A DNA stretch of 64,000 bases from Pseudomonas sp. SST3 (lineage in GTDB: Bacteria; Pseudomonadota; Gammaproteobacteria; Pseudomonadales; Pseudomonadaceae). The position numbers and the translations under genes were made by a program. The stretch is from the NCBI RefSeq assembly GCF_003325755.1, contig NZ_QORI02000017.1, positions 1 to 64,000 on the forward strand. Reading direction: 5' to 3'. This document shows, piece after piece, positions 19,597-28,446 of this stretch (position 1 is the first letter of the stretch; every line of letters begins with the position of its first letter). Below the pieces are notes generated by a model that was not told the DNA's origin, did no database searches, and saw nothing but the letters and a program-made list of their open reading frames with translations.

Positions 19597-21300
19597 ATGA
19601 GCGAAAACATTTCTCTATCCGGATTGGCACGGCAGATGGTCGTGGCCGGCGTGTTGGACGAAAAAACAGCCCAACAGGCGCAGGCCCAGACTGTTCGCAG
19701 CAAAACTCCTTTCGTCACCTATGTGGTTCAAAACAAGTTGGCCAAAGGCCGTGCCATAGCGGAGCTCGCCTCCGAGCAATTTGGTGTCGCATTGCTCGAC
19801 CTCTCCGCGATGGACAAGGAATCGCTACCCAAGGACCTGATCAGCGAGAAGTTGGCACGTCAGCACCGCGTACTCCCGCTCTCCAAACGCGGCACCAAGC
19901 TGTATGTGGCCATTTCGGACCCCGCCAATCATCAGTCAATTGCCGATATCCAGTTCAGCACCGGGTTGACCATCGAGTCGATCCTGGTAGAGGACGACCT
20001 GTTAGGCGCTGCGATCGATAAGCTGTACGAAAGCGGCACCACCGGGCTGGAAGATCTGGGCGAGGTCGATCTGGATGGCGTCGATGTCGAGACGGTCAGC
20101 GAAGATGGCAAAGTCGAGGATGGAAGTGAGGCCGCCGATGACGCGCCGGTCGTTCGCTTCGTTAACAAGATGCTGCTCGACGCTATTCGCGGCGGCTCAT
20201 CCGACCTGCATTTCGAGCCCTATGAAAAAGCATTTCGCGTACGACTCCGTACGGATGGCATCCTTCACGAAGTGGCCCGCCCGCCGATTCAGTTGGCCCC
20301 GCGCATTTCCGCGCGCTTGAAGGTCATGGCCGGACTGGATATCTCGGAGCGCCGCAAACCGCAGGACGGCCGGATCAAGATGAAGCTTTCAAAGACGAAA
20401 GCCATCGACTTCCGCGTGAACACCCTACCGACCTTGTGGGGCGAGAAGATTGTGATGCGGATTCTCGACCCTTCAAGTGCCCAGATGGGTATCGATGCGT
20501 TGGGCTACGAAGAGGACCAGAAAGAGCTGTATATGAATGCCCTCAAGCAACCGCAGGGCATGATCTTGGTAACCGGGCCGACCGGATCGGGAAAGACCGT
20601 TTCGCTTTATACGGGCCTGAATATCCTCAATACGGTCGACGTGAATATATCCACCGCCGAAGACCCGGTAGAGATCAACCTGGAGGGTATCAACCAGGTC
20701 AACGTCAATCCCCGTCAGGGCATGGATTTCTCGCAGGCGCTGCGTGCTTTTCTGCGCCAGGACCCGGATATCATCATGGTGGGGGAAATCCGGGACCTGG
20801 AAACCGCCGAAATTGCCATCAAGGCCGCGCAGACCGGCCACATGGTGATGTCGACGCTGCACACCAACAGCGCCGCGGAGACCCTGACCCGTCTGCGCAA
20901 TATGGGCGTTGCGGCTTTCAACATCGCTACTTCGGTAAACCTGATTATCGCCCAGCGCCTTGCGCGCAAGCTCTGTAACAGCTGCAAGAAAGAAGTCGAG
21001 TTGCCGCGCGAGGCATTAATTGAGGAGGGCTTTCCTGCCGATAAGATCGGCACCTTCAAAGTTTACGGCCCGGTTGGCTGCGAAAACTGCAAGGGGGGAT
21101 ACAAAGGCCGTGTCGGTATTTATGAAGTGGTTAAAAACACGCCGGCCCTGGCCAGGATTATCATGGAAGACGGCAACTCCATCGACATTTCCACCCAGAT
21201 GCGCAAAGACGGCTTCAATGACCTGCGAACCTCGGCCTTGGTCAAGGCCATGCAGGGCGTGACCAGCCTGGAAGAAGTCAACCGGGTGACCAAGGATTAA
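19597..21300 (+). CDS. pilB: PilB, pilus extension ATPase
   Basis: 567 residues. The N-terminal MshEN/N1 region is followed by the GspE-type ATPase: Walker A GPTGSGKT at about 327-334, the Asp box, Walker B around DIIMVGEIRDLETAE, and a His box (TGHMVMSTLHTN). A four-Cys zinc site (CNSC ... CENC) lies near residues 460-495. It is the cytoplasmic hexameric motor for pilus assembly. First gene of pilB-pilC-pilD-coaE-yacG; pilC begins two bases after its stop. Confidence 0.97.
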   Translation: MSENISLSGLARQMVVAGVLDEKTAQQAQAQTVRSKTPFVTYVVQNKLAKGRAIAELASEQFGVALLDLSAMDKESLPKDLISEKLARQHRVLPLSKRGTKLYVAISDPANHQSIADIQFSTGLTIESILVEDDLLGAAIDKLYESGTTGLEDLGEVDLDGVDVETVSEDGKVEDGSEAADDAPVVRFVNKMLLDAIRGGSSDLHFEPYEKAFRVRLRTDGILHEVARPPIQLAPRISARLKVMAGLDISERRKPQDGRIKMKLSKTKAIDFRVNTLPTLWGEKIVMRILDPSSAQMGIDALGYEEDQKELYMNALKQPQGMILVTGPTGSGKTVSLYTGLNILNTVDVNISTAEDPVEINLEGINQVNVNPRQGMDFSQALRAFLRQDPDIIMVGEIRDLETAEIAIKAAQTGHMVMSTLHTNSAAETLTRLRNMGVAAFNIATSVNLIIAQRLARKLCNSCKKEVELPREALIEEGFPADKIGTFKVYGPVGCENCKGGYKGRVGIYEVVKNTPALARIIMEDGNSIDISTQMRKDGFNDLRTSALVKAMQGVTSLEEVNRVTKD

Positions 21301-21301
21301 C

Positions 21302-22519
21302 ATGGCGCAGAAAGCGATAAAAACCAGTGTCTTTACCTGGGAAGGTACCAACAGGCAGGGCGCTAAGATCAAGGGTGAGCTAAGTGGCGTCAGTCCTGCG
21401 CTAGTCAAGGCGCAGCTGCGCAAGCAGGGTGTCAATCCGCAGAAGGTGCGTAAGAAATCGGTATCGCTGTTCAGCGCCGGTAAGAAAATCAAGCCGATGG
21501 ACATCGCCTTGTTCACCCGGCAAATGGCGACCATGATGAAGGCCGGCGTTCCGCTGCTGCAATCCTTCGACATCATTGGTGAGGGCTTCGATAATCCGAA
21601 CATGCGCAAGCTGGTCGACGATCTCAAGCAGGAGGTCGCTGCGGGTAACAGCTTCGCCACCGCGCTGCGCAAGAAGCCCCAGTACTTCGACGATCTGTAT
21701 TGCAACCTGGTCGACTCGGGTGAGCAGTCCGGTTCGTTGGAAACGCTGCTGGATCGCGTGGCGACCTATAAGGAAAAGACCGAGGCGCTGAAGGCCAAGA
21801 TAAAGAAGGCGATGAACTATCCCATCGCCGTTGTGTTAGTTGCGGTCATCGTATCCTCGATTCTTTTGATCAAAGTCGTGCCTCAGTTCCAGGATGTTTT
21901 TGCTAACTTCGGGGCAGAGCTACCGGCATTCACGCTGATGGTCATCGGTCTGTCGGAGGCGTTGCAGGCATGGTGGCACGTAGTGCTGCTCGGCTTGTTT
22001 GGCGCTGCCTATGCATTTAAGACTGCTCACGGTAAATCGGAGGGCTTTCGAAACTGGTTTGACCGGTTTTTGCTCAAGGTTCCGGTTGTCGGCGACATTC
22101 TCTACAAGTCCGCAGTGGCTCGGTTTGCCCGGACGTTGGCGACCACTTTTGCCGCCGGCGTCCCCTTGGTGGATGCTTTGGACTCGGTCGCGGGCGCTAC
22201 AGGCAACGTCGTGTTCCGTAACGCTACGATGAAGGTCAAGAGCGACGTGTCCAGCGGTATGCAGCTCAACTTTTCCATGCGCACAACCGGAACGTTTCCA
22301 AGCATGGCAGTACAGATGACGGCGATCGGCGAGGAGTCCGGCTCGCTAGATGAAATGCTGGCCAAGGTGGCAACCTTCTACGAAGATGAAGTGGACAACA
22401 TGGTTGATGGGCTTACTGCCCTGATGGAGCCCATGATCATGGCGGTTCTTGGCGTGCTGGTTGGTGGCCTGATCATTGCGATGTACCTGCCGATCTTCCA
22501 GCTAGGGGCTGTGGTTTAA
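21302..22519 (+). CDS. pilC: PilC, type IV pilus inner-membrane platform
   Basis: 405 residues, GspF/PilC family, with two homologous cytoplasmic T2SSF domains (about 70-190 and 275-395) separated and followed by membrane helices (around 175-200, 220-240 and 375-400). The FTRQMATMMKAGVPLLQS and FARTLATTFAAGVPLVDAL motifs mark the two repeats. It links the PilB motor to pilin polymerisation. It lies between pilB and pilD with gaps of one and two bases. Confidence 0.97.
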   Translation: MAQKAIKTSVFTWEGTNRQGAKIKGELSGVSPALVKAQLRKQGVNPQKVRKKSVSLFSAGKKIKPMDIALFTRQMATMMKAGVPLLQSFDIIGEGFDNPNMRKLVDDLKQEVAAGNSFATALRKKPQYFDDLYCNLVDSGEQSGSLETLLDRVATYKEKTEALKAKIKKAMNYPIAVVLVAVIVSSILLIKVVPQFQDVFANFGAELPAFTLMVIGLSEALQAWWHVVLLGLFGAAYAFKTAHGKSEGFRNWFDRFLLKVPVVGDILYKSAVARFARTLATTFAAGVPLVDALDSVAGATGNVVFRNATMKVKSDVSSGMQLNFSMRTTGTFPSMAVQMTAIGEESGSLDEMLAKVATFYEDEVDNMVDGLTALMEPMIMAVLGVLVGGLIIAMYLPIFQLGAVV

Positions 22520-22521
22520 GC

Positions 22522-23388
22522 ATGGATGTTGTGACTTTTCTGGCCAGCAACACGCTGGCCTTTGTTTTATGCGTTCTTGTGTTGGGACTGCTGATCGGCA
22601 GCTTTCTCAATGTCGTGATCCATCGCTTACCGATAATGATGCAGCGGGACTGGCGCGCCCAGGCGCGAGAATTCCTCGAGTTGCCGGCCGAGTCTGCTTC
22701 GACCTTCAATCTGGTTCTTCCCCATTCCCATTGCCCGCATTGCGATCATGAGATTCGTTCGTGGGAGAACATTCCGTTGGTGAGCTGGCTGGCATTGCGT
22801 GGCAAGTGTTCGTCTTGCCGCGCACCGATCAGCAGTCGATATCCCTTGGTCGAGCTGCTGTGCGGGGTGTTGTCCGCCTATGTTGCCTGGCACTTCGGTT
22901 TTTCCTGGCAGGCCGGTGCGATGCTGTTGCTGACTTGGGGCTTGCTGGCGATGAGTATGATCGACATCGATCATCAGCTGTTGCCCGACTCCATCGTGCT
23001 GCCGTTGCTTTGGCTGGGGTTGATCGTTAATTCCTTCGGGCTGTTCGCGACACTGCCTGAGGCGGTATGGGGTGCGATTGCTGGCTATTTAAGTCTGTGG
23101 TCGGTGTACTGGTTGTTCAAGCTCGTGACCGGCAAGGAGGGCATGGGCTATGGCGACTTCAAGCTGCTGGCGATGCTCGGAGCCTGGGGTGGCTGGCAGG
23201 TTCTGCCGCTGACCATTCTGCTGTCGTCCGTAGTGGGCGCGGTGCTGGGTACTGTCATGCTGCGCATGCAAAAAGCAGATAGCGGTACGGCTATCCCCTT
23301 TGGCCCCTACTTGGCGATTGCCGGCTGGATCACGCTGCTCTGGGGTGATCAAATCACCTCGGGTTATCTGCAATTCGCCGGGTTCTAG
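22522..23388 (+). CDS. pilD: PilD, prepilin peptidase and N-methyltransferase
   Basis: 288 residues, integral membrane aspartic peptidase. The N-terminal zinc-binding cysteines (Cys71, Cys74, Cys96, Cys99) belong to the methyltransferase domain. Catalytic Asp148 lies in SMIDIDHQLLPD and Asp212 in GMGYGDFKLL, one residue off the P. aeruginosa numbering. It cleaves and methylates PilA and type II pseudopilins. A complete bifunctional form, with no missing key residue. Confidence 0.97.
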   Translation: MDVVTFLASNTLAFVLCVLVLGLLIGSFLNVVIHRLPIMMQRDWRAQAREFLELPAESASTFNLVLPHSHCPHCDHEIRSWENIPLVSWLALRGKCSSCRAPISSRYPLVELLCGVLSAYVAWHFGFSWQAGAMLLLTWGLLAMSMIDIDHQLLPDSIVLPLLWLGLIVNSFGLFATLPEAVWGAIAGYLSLWSVYWLFKLVTGKEGMGYGDFKLLAMLGAWGGWQVLPLTILLSSVVGAVLGTVMLRMQKADSGTAIPFGPYLAIAGWITLLWGDQITSGYLQFAGF

Positions 23389-23673
23389 AGCATCGCGAGC
23401 GTCCCGCTTTTAGATGGCGGGTACGAAGCTTCAACAGCCAAGTTCCACCTCAGAGCGTGGACGCAATCGAATCTGAAGCGTCCGCCTCGCGAGCCTTCGG
23501 TAAGGAGGTGCGCCTTGCAGCGAAGGCGGAGCTATTGCCGGCCTACACTGGCCATTTGAACGGTTTAAGTGGCGCCCCGTCGCTCGCTGATCGCCTACGC
23601 ATGGCCTGGCCCCTTGCATCCTCGCTTTTCAGGCGTTACTACTGCGCGTCGTTTTCTTGCGGGACGGTTCGTG
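23389..23673. other. Gap between pilD and coaE
   Basis: 285 bases without a convincing gene. It contains GC-rich inverted sequences around 23480-23535 (TCCGCCT...AGGCGGA, GCGCCTT...AAGGCG) that resemble a degenerate repeat. Frames extending coaE upstream into this stretch lack conservation. Confidence 0.5.
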
Positions 23674-24282
23674 ATGAAGCCCTGGGTGCTTGGTTTGACT
23701 GGCGGTATCGGCAGCGGCAAGAGTGCTGTGGCGGAGGAGTTTGGATGTCTCGGCGTGCATTGGGTCGACGCCGATCATGCTGCGCGCTGGGTCGTTGAGC
23801 CGGGCAAGCCAGCGCTTGGATTAATCGCTGAGCGTTTTGGGGAGACCGTTCTCGCCGCTGATGGCAGTCTGGACCGCGCGGTGCTGCGTGATCTGGTTTT
23901 CCGTGATCCGGAACAACGCAAATGGCTCGAGCAGCTATTGCACCCGCTGATTCGTCAGGAGGTTGCCGAACATCTCGCTCGGGCAACTTCTCCCTACGCC
24001 ATCATGGTCTCCCCGCTGTTGGTGGAGTCCGGCCAGTATCGGCAGGTTGATCGCGTGTTGGTAGTCGATGTGCCTGAGGCCCTGCAGCTGGAGCGTGTGG
24101 TCCGGCGTGATCAGTCAAGCGAAAAGCAGATTCGGGCCATACTCAAGGCGCAGGCCAGTCGTGAAGAACGCTTGCGTCATGCCGACGACGTGCTGGTCAA
24201 TGATCTTGATATGGCATGGTTAAAGTCTGAGGTGGAACGTCTGCATAATTTTTATCTGACGCTACGAGGAGGTCAGGAATGA
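23674..24282 (+). CDS. coaE: CoaE, dephospho-CoA kinase
   Basis: 202 residues from ATG 23674 ([17 protein letters not shown]). The P-loop GGIGSGKS ends at Ser17. [13 protein letters not shown] and the [18 protein letters not shown] segment are family features. It phosphorylates dephospho-CoA to CoA. An upstream in-frame ATG (23569) would add 35 residues of unlikely composition. CoaE downstream of pilD is the standard gamma-proteobacterial order; the 3' end overlaps yacG by four bases. Confidence 0.95.
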   Translation: MKPWVLGLTGGIGSGKSAVAEEFGCLGVHWVDADHAARWVVEPGKPALGLIAERFGETVLAADGSLDRAVLRDLVFRDPEQRKWLEQLLHPLIRQEVAEHLARATSPYAIMVSPLLVESGQYRQVDRVLVVDVPEALQLERVVRRDQSSEKQIRAILKAQASREERLRHADDVLVNDLDMAWLKSEVERLHNFYLTLRGGQE

Positions 24283-24476
24283 GCACTACGATTGTTGAAT
24301 GCCCTACCTGTGGCGCTCCCGTCGAGTGGAGCGTGAAGAGCCCTAGCCGGCCTTTCTGTTCCGAGCGGTGCAAGTTGATCGATCTCGGCGCCTGGGCCTC
24401 GGAAGAGCATGCGATCCCAGGCAATGAGCTCGAAGATGATCTGTTTTCCGATGACATGCCGCCCCGCCAGCACTGA
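24279..24476 (+). CDS. yacG: YacG, zinc-binding DNA gyrase inhibitor
   Basis: 65 residues with a four-Cys zinc site: Cys8, Cys11, Cys27, Cys31 (CPTC ... CSERC). The acidic C-terminal tail LEDDLFSDD matches the segment that packs on GyrB in the E. coli protein. The ATG overlaps coaE (ATGA), so translation is coupled. It is followed immediately by a short GGTTCG tandem repeat. Confidence 0.94.
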   Translation: MSTTIVECPTCGAPVEWSVKSPSRPFCSERCKLIDLGAWASEEHAIPGNELEDDLFSDDMPPRQH

Positions 24477-24480
24477 GCCT

Positions 24481-24507
24481 GGTTCGGGTTCGGGTTCGGG
24501 TTCGGGT
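24481..24507 (+). repeat. GGTTCG microsatellite, four units
   Basis: Four exact GGTTCG units plus a partial fifth, four bases after the yacG stop. Non-coding on this strand; a short hexanucleotide repeat prone to slippage. Confidence 0.9.
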
Positions 24508-24540
24508 GTGTTGCTCTAATTGGGTCGCGTTGTTGTGCGC

Positions 24541-25233
24541 TCAAGCCCGCTTGTTGCCGTCGTCTTTCCAGGGCGCTTGGAGATAACGGCTGCGGTTGAA
24601 GGTTTCCATCCAATCTGGATAGAACACCACCAGCGCGCTCACGATGGTGCCGTTGATGAACGCCTCGGGAAACATCAGTAGCCAGATGTAGCCGGCGAAG
24701 TCTTCCAGCCAGGGTGGCATCGGATAGCGGCCATCGATCAGCAGAATCCCGAGCCCCGCCAGAATGCAGAACAACGCGGCGAGGCCGGCAGCAAAGAAGC
24801 CGGAAAAGAATATATAGACAAAGAGATTGCGGGGCTGGGTGCGCTCGACCGCAATCGCGCAAAGCTCCGTCACCGTAACGGGTATCAGCACCAGCAGCAC
24901 GCCGTTCAGGCCGAGGGCAGCCAGCTGTTGATGGCCCGTAATGGCGAGGCCCAGCTGAGCGGCAAAGGCTGCCAGTATCGCCAGTGGCCAATCCAGCAGT
25001 AGGGTCACAGCCGTCAGGCCAATGAAATGGACGGACAGCCCCGAATCGAAATCTCGGCGGACCAGCCATAGCAAAAAAATCGCCAATACCGCGCCAAGCA
25101 GCAAATGTTGGCGGCGGGTGTCGCTGAACAGCTCCACCCAGGGTGTTCGCGCGCAGGCCCATATCAGGCCCGCAGCGTAAAGCAACCAGCCCAGGACGAG
25201 GCTGGTTGGTGCGAGCAGTTCGGTGGCAATCAT
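24541..25233 (-). CDS. CbiM-like energy-coupling permease family protein
   Basis: 230 residues, highly hydrophobic with about six helices (for example SLVLGWLLYAAGLIWA and LGLNGVLLVLIPVTVTELCAIAV). It resembles the CbiM/energy-coupling-factor permease family for cobalt or nickel uptake, often found alone in pseudomonads. The conserved PEAFINGTIVSALVVFYPDWM near the C-terminus supports this. No CbiQ/CbiO or metal riboswitch is adjacent, so the substrate is unknown. Confidence 0.72.
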   Translation of the reverse strand: MIATELLAPTSLVLGWLLYAAGLIWACARTPWVELFSDTRRQHLLLGAVLAIFLLWLVRRDFDSGLSVHFIGLTAVTLLLDWPLAILAAFAAQLGLAITGHQQLAALGLNGVLLVLIPVTVTELCAIAVERTQPRNLFVYIFFSGFFAAGLAALFCILAGLGILLIDGRYPMPPWLEDFAGYIWLLMFPEAFINGTIVSALVVFYPDWMETFNRSRYLQAPWKDDGNKRA

Positions 25234-25333
25234 CTTCAGGGCTCCTTGCGCCAGCGCTGGCTTTGCGGTCGCGGCTTCATCACTGCGGAGCCGATGGTCG
25301 ACCCGCTCTCAGTCGCGCGAGCGGGGCGGGGTC

Positions 25334-26371
25334 TCAAGGGGCGGGGTTGGGCTGTTCGGTGTGAATCGACTCGATGGCTTCGAGTACCTCGGTAGACAGT
25401 TGCAGCTCGGTGCTGGCGATGTTGCGGTCCAGTTGTTCGAGGGAAGTGGCGCCGATGATATTGCTGGTGACGAACGGTTGCCGAGTTACATAAGCCAGCG
25501 CCATCTGGGCCGGATCCAAACCATGCTCCTGGGCCAATGCGACATACCGGGAGCAGGCTGCTTGCGACTGGGGGTTGGTATAGCGGGCAAAGCGGCTGAA
25601 AAGCGTGATCCGCGCTCCGGCCGGGCGCGCGCCTTGCTCGTATTTGCCGCTGAGCATGCCGAAGGCCAGTGGCGAGTAGGCGAGCAGGCCGCATTGTTCG
25701 CGAATCGAGATTTCGGCCAGGCCGACTTCGAAGGAGCGGTTGAGAAGGTTATACGGATTTTGGATCGAAACAGCACGGGGCCAGCCTCTGGATTCGGCCA
25801 GCTGCAGAAACTTCATGGCGCCCCAGGGCGTTTCGTTCGATAGCCCGATATGGCGGATCTTTCCGGCCTTCACCTGCTCGTCGAGGACCTCAAGCGTTTC
25901 CTCGATCGGCGTAAAATCCTGATCCTGGTGGCGATAGCCAAGCTGGCCGAAGAAGTTGGTGCTGCGTTCCGGCCAGTGCAATTGGTACAAATCGATCCAG
26001 TCCGTTCGCAGTCGCTGCAGACTTGCATCCAGTGCGGCAACGATATGCTGGCGATTCATCTTCAGCTGGCCGTCACGAATGTGGCTGATGCCGTTGCCAG
26101 GCCCGGCAATTTTGCTCGCAAGAATCCAGTCGGCCCGGTTTCCGCGGGCTTTGAAATAATTACCTATGTAGCGCTCGGTGGTTGAGTAGGTTTCCGCGCG
26201 CGGCGGCACGGGATACATTTCGGCGGTATCGAGGAAGTTGATACCTGCGGCCTTGGCGCGGTCCAGCTGGGCGAACGCTTGGTCCTGGTCGTTCTGCTCG
26301 CCCCAGGTCATGCTGCCCAGGCATAGCGAGCTGACTTTCAATTCGGTGCGGCCGAGTTGACGCAATTCCAT
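25334..26371 (-). CDS. Tas-type NADP(H)-dependent aldo/keto reductase
   Basis: 345 residues, single TIM-barrel AKR. The catalytic tetrad is visible: Asp48 and Tyr53 (FLDTAEMYP), Lys87 (ILASKIAGP) and His132 (LYQLHWPER). The PPRAETYSTTERYIG insertion and SIQNPYNLLNR are typical of the Tas/YghZ subgroup. The physiological substrate is unknown. It stands alone; about 100 bases separate it from the downstream permease gene and nearly 400 from rplM. Confidence 0.88.
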   Translation of the reverse strand: MELRQLGRTELKVSSLCLGSMTWGEQNDQDQAFAQLDRAKAAGINFLDTAEMYPVPPRAETYSTTERYIGNYFKARGNRADWILASKIAGPGNGISHIRDGQLKMNRQHIVAALDASLQRLRTDWIDLYQLHWPERSTNFFGQLGYRHQDQDFTPIEETLEVLDEQVKAGKIRHIGLSNETPWGAMKFLQLAESRGWPRAVSIQNPYNLLNRSFEVGLAEISIREQCGLLAYSPLAFGMLSGKYEQGARPAGARITLFSRFARYTNPQSQAACSRYVALAQEHGLDPAQMALAYVTRQPFVTSNIIGATSLEQLDRNIASTELQLSTEVLEAIESIHTEQPNPAP

Positions 26372-26575
26372 GCGGGATCCTTCTGTCTAATGAGGTTTGG
26401 TGGATCGGATTGCGGAGGCGGGCAATAAGTTTCGCTTCGTTCAGCGCCTCCGGGAAGTTCGAGCGCGCGCTCGATTATGCCCCTGGCAACTGTGGTGACG
26501 TAACCCTTGGCAATACGGCAGCCGAACGTGCTTGCTATTTTGCTGGTAATCCGGATAATTCCGCAGCCTGTCGCC

Positions 26576-26624
26576 GGGGATGCCTAGCCCGCTGACGCAA
26601 AACCAAGGTAGGGGATGCCTAGCC
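26576..26624 (+). repeat. 14-base direct repeat in the rplM upstream gap
   Basis: GGGGATGCCTAGCC occurs exactly at 26576-26589 and 26611-26624 (35-base period). The second copy sits in a GGTAGG/CCTACC hairpin. The surrounding 392-base gap (26372-26763) has no supported gene. Confidence 0.75.
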
Positions 26625-26693
26625 TACCGAACACTGCCGTAGCGGACGCGCTGACCCGAGCCCCCGATAGCGTCTGTTTCCGGCTGTCCTGGC

Positions 26694-26722
26694 TTGCCAG
26701 GGCGAGCACCATTCAGTAAGAT
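26694..26722 (+). promoter_or_regulatory. Candidate sigma-70 promoter of rplM-rpsI
   Basis: TTGCCA (26694-26699), 17-base spacer, TAAGAT (26717-26722), about 41 bases before the rplM ATG. Confidence 0.6.
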
Positions 26723-26763
26723 TCGCCGTCTTATTTTCAGGGCGGCCCCTGAGGCTATAACGA

Positions 26764-27192
26764 ATGAAGACTTTTACTGCTAAACCGGAAACCGTCAAGC
26801 GCGACTGGTTCGTCGTCGACGCTGCAGGCCAGACCCTGGGTCGTCTGGCAACCGAAATCGCTAGCCGCCTGCGTGGCAAGCACAAGGCGGAATACACCCC
26901 TCACGTCGATACCGGTGATTACATCGTCGTTATCAATGCCGAGCAAGTGCGTGTTACTGGTGCGAAGACCACCGACAAGATGTACTACTCTCACTCCGGT
27001 TTCCCGGGTGGCATCAAGTCGATCAACTTCGAGAAGCTGATCGCCAAGGCGCCAGAGCGTGTGATCGAGACCGCGGTCAAGGGTATGCTGCCTAAGAACC
27101 CGCTGGGTCGCGACATGTATCGTAAGCTGAAGGTGTACAAGGGTGCCAGCCATCCACACACCGCTCAGCAGCCCCAAGAACTGAAGATTTAA
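26764..27192 (+). CDS. rplM: Ribosomal protein L13
   Basis: 142 residues, the normal length for bL13 (uL13). It starts [20 protein letters not shown] and carries the YSHSGFPGG and [10 protein letters not shown] signatures. A large-subunit assembly protein that binds 23S rRNA early. It is followed 14 bases later by rpsI, the usual L13-S9 pair. Confidence 0.98.
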   Translation: MKTFTAKPETVKRDWFVVDAAGQTLGRLATEIASRLRGKHKAEYTPHVDTGDYIVVINAEQVRVTGAKTTDKMYYSHSGFPGGIKSINFEKLIAKAPERVIETAVKGMLPKNPLGRDMYRKLKVYKGASHPHTAQQPQELKI

Positions 27193-27206
27193 CGGAATAG
27201 TTCATT

Positions 27207-27599
27207 ATGTCGGCGACTCAAAATTACGGCACTGGCCGTCGCAAGACTGCAACCGCGCGCGTATTCCTGCGCCCTGGTACTGGCAAGATTTCCATCAACA
27301 ATCGTGAGCTGGATAACTTCTTCGGGCGCGAAACCGCTCGTATGGTGGTTCGTCAGCCGCTGGAATTGACCGAGACTGTCGAAAAATTCGACATCTACGT
27401 TACAGTTCTGGGTGGTGGTGTAAGTGGTCAGGCCGGTGCGATCCGTCACGGTATCACTCGCGCACTGATGGAGTATGACGAGTCGCTTCGCCCTGCTCTG
27501 CGCAAGGCTGGCTTCGTTACTCGTGATGCTCGCGAGGTTGAACGTAAGAAAGTCGGTCTGCGTAAAGCGCGTAAGCGTCCGCAGTACTCGAAGCGTTAA
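27207..27599 (+). CDS. rpsI: Ribosomal protein S9
   Basis: 130 residues; uS9 with the [18 protein letters not shown] start and the basic C-terminal tail [11 protein letters not shown] that reaches the P-site tRNA. Second gene of the rplM-rpsI operon, closed by a strong terminator. Confidence 0.98.
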   Translation: MSATQNYGTGRRKTATARVFLRPGTGKISINNRELDNFFGRETARMVVRQPLELTETVEKFDIYVTVLGGGVSGQAGAIRHGITRALMEYDESLRPALRKAGFVTRDAREVERKKVGLRKARKRPQYSKR

Positions 27600-27617
27600 T
27601 TCGCTTCCGCTTCACAG

Positions 27618-27654
27618 AAACGCCCAGCTTTATTCGAAGCTGGGCGTTTTTTTT
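27618..27654 (+). terminator. Strong intrinsic terminator after rpsI
   Basis: AACGCCCAGCTT pairs perfectly with AAGCTGGGCGTT (loop TATTCG), followed by eight Ts. Confidence 0.95.
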
Positions 27655-27852
27655 GGCCTGTTTTTGCCCTGTGCGACAGCATGTCGCGTTAGGAGAGCCC
27701 CGGTTTTAGGGGCTTCGCGACAGGTTGTGTCCGGTTATTACCTTGTCATCCGAGGGGCTTTTCTTTACCATTTGGCGAATTTTCCGCGGCTGATTTTACG
27801 TAGTAGACGCCTGCCTTCGGTAGGCCATAAGAAACTGATGGGAGACGACTGA

Positions 27853-28446
27853 ATGAGCAATGACGGCGTGAATGCTGGCCGGCGTCGCTTCCTCGTAGCC
27901 GCTACTTCGGTAGTAGGTGCTGCAGGAGCGGTGGGTGCCGCGGTCCCGTTTGTGGGATCGTGGTTCCCGAGTGCCAAGGCCAAGGCAGCCGGTGCACCGG
28001 TTAAGGTAAATATCAGCAAGATCGAGCCAGGCCAGCAGATGGTCGCCGAATGGCGCGGTCAGCCGGTGTTCATCGTGCGTCGTACCGAGGAGGCGCTGGC
28101 TAATCTGGCTAAGTTGACCGATACGGTCGCCGACCCGAAATCCGAAGCGTCTGAACAGCCGGCCTATGTCGATCCGACGGTTCGCTCGATCAAGCCGGAA
28201 CTGTTGATCGTCGTTGGGCTCTGCACGCATCTTGGTTGTGCTCCCTCCTTCCGTCCTGAAGTTGCCGCCCCTGATCTGGGCGCCGATTGGCTCGGTGGTT
28301 ATTTCTGCCCATGCCATGGTTCGAAATATGACATGGCTGGCCGCGTCTACAAGGGGCAGCCTGCTCCCTTGAACCTGCCGGTTCCCCCTCACACCTACGA
28401 GACGGACTCTTTGGTCGTCATCGGCGTGGACCAGGAGAGCGCATGA
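27853..28446 (+). CDS. petA: Rieske iron-sulfur subunit of cytochrome bc1
   Basis: 197 residues. A twin-arginine-like N-terminus (GRRRFLVAATSVVGAAGAV) includes the membrane anchor. The 2Fe-2S ligands lie in CTHLGC (about 124-129) and CPCHGSKYD (about 152-160). It accepts electrons from ubiquinol and passes them to cytochrome c1. First gene of petABC; the stop overlaps petB. The approximately 200-base leader after the rpsI terminator should hold the promoter, which I could not define. Confidence 0.97.
   Translation: MSNDGVNAGRRRFLVAATSVVGAAGAVGAAVPFVGSWFPSAKAKAAGAPVKVNISKIEPGQQMVAEWRGQPVFIVRRTEEALANLAKLTDTVADPKSEASEQPAYVDPTVRSIKPELLIVVGLCTHLGCAPSFRPEVAAPDLGADWLGGYFCPCHGSKYDMAGRVYKGQPAPLNLPVPPHTYETDSLVVIGVDQESA

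Noticed and set aside
24481..24507. Telomere-like or regulatory array
   Set aside because: Only four hexamer units; treated as a microsatellite.
24197..25162. 321-codon minus-strand frame over the CbiM-like gene and yacG
   Set aside because: Out of frame with the supported permease and rich in repeats from GGTTCG; shadow.
26410..26595. 61-codon frame upstream of rplM
   Set aside because: No ribosome site, family signal or conservation evidence; ordinary gap frame.
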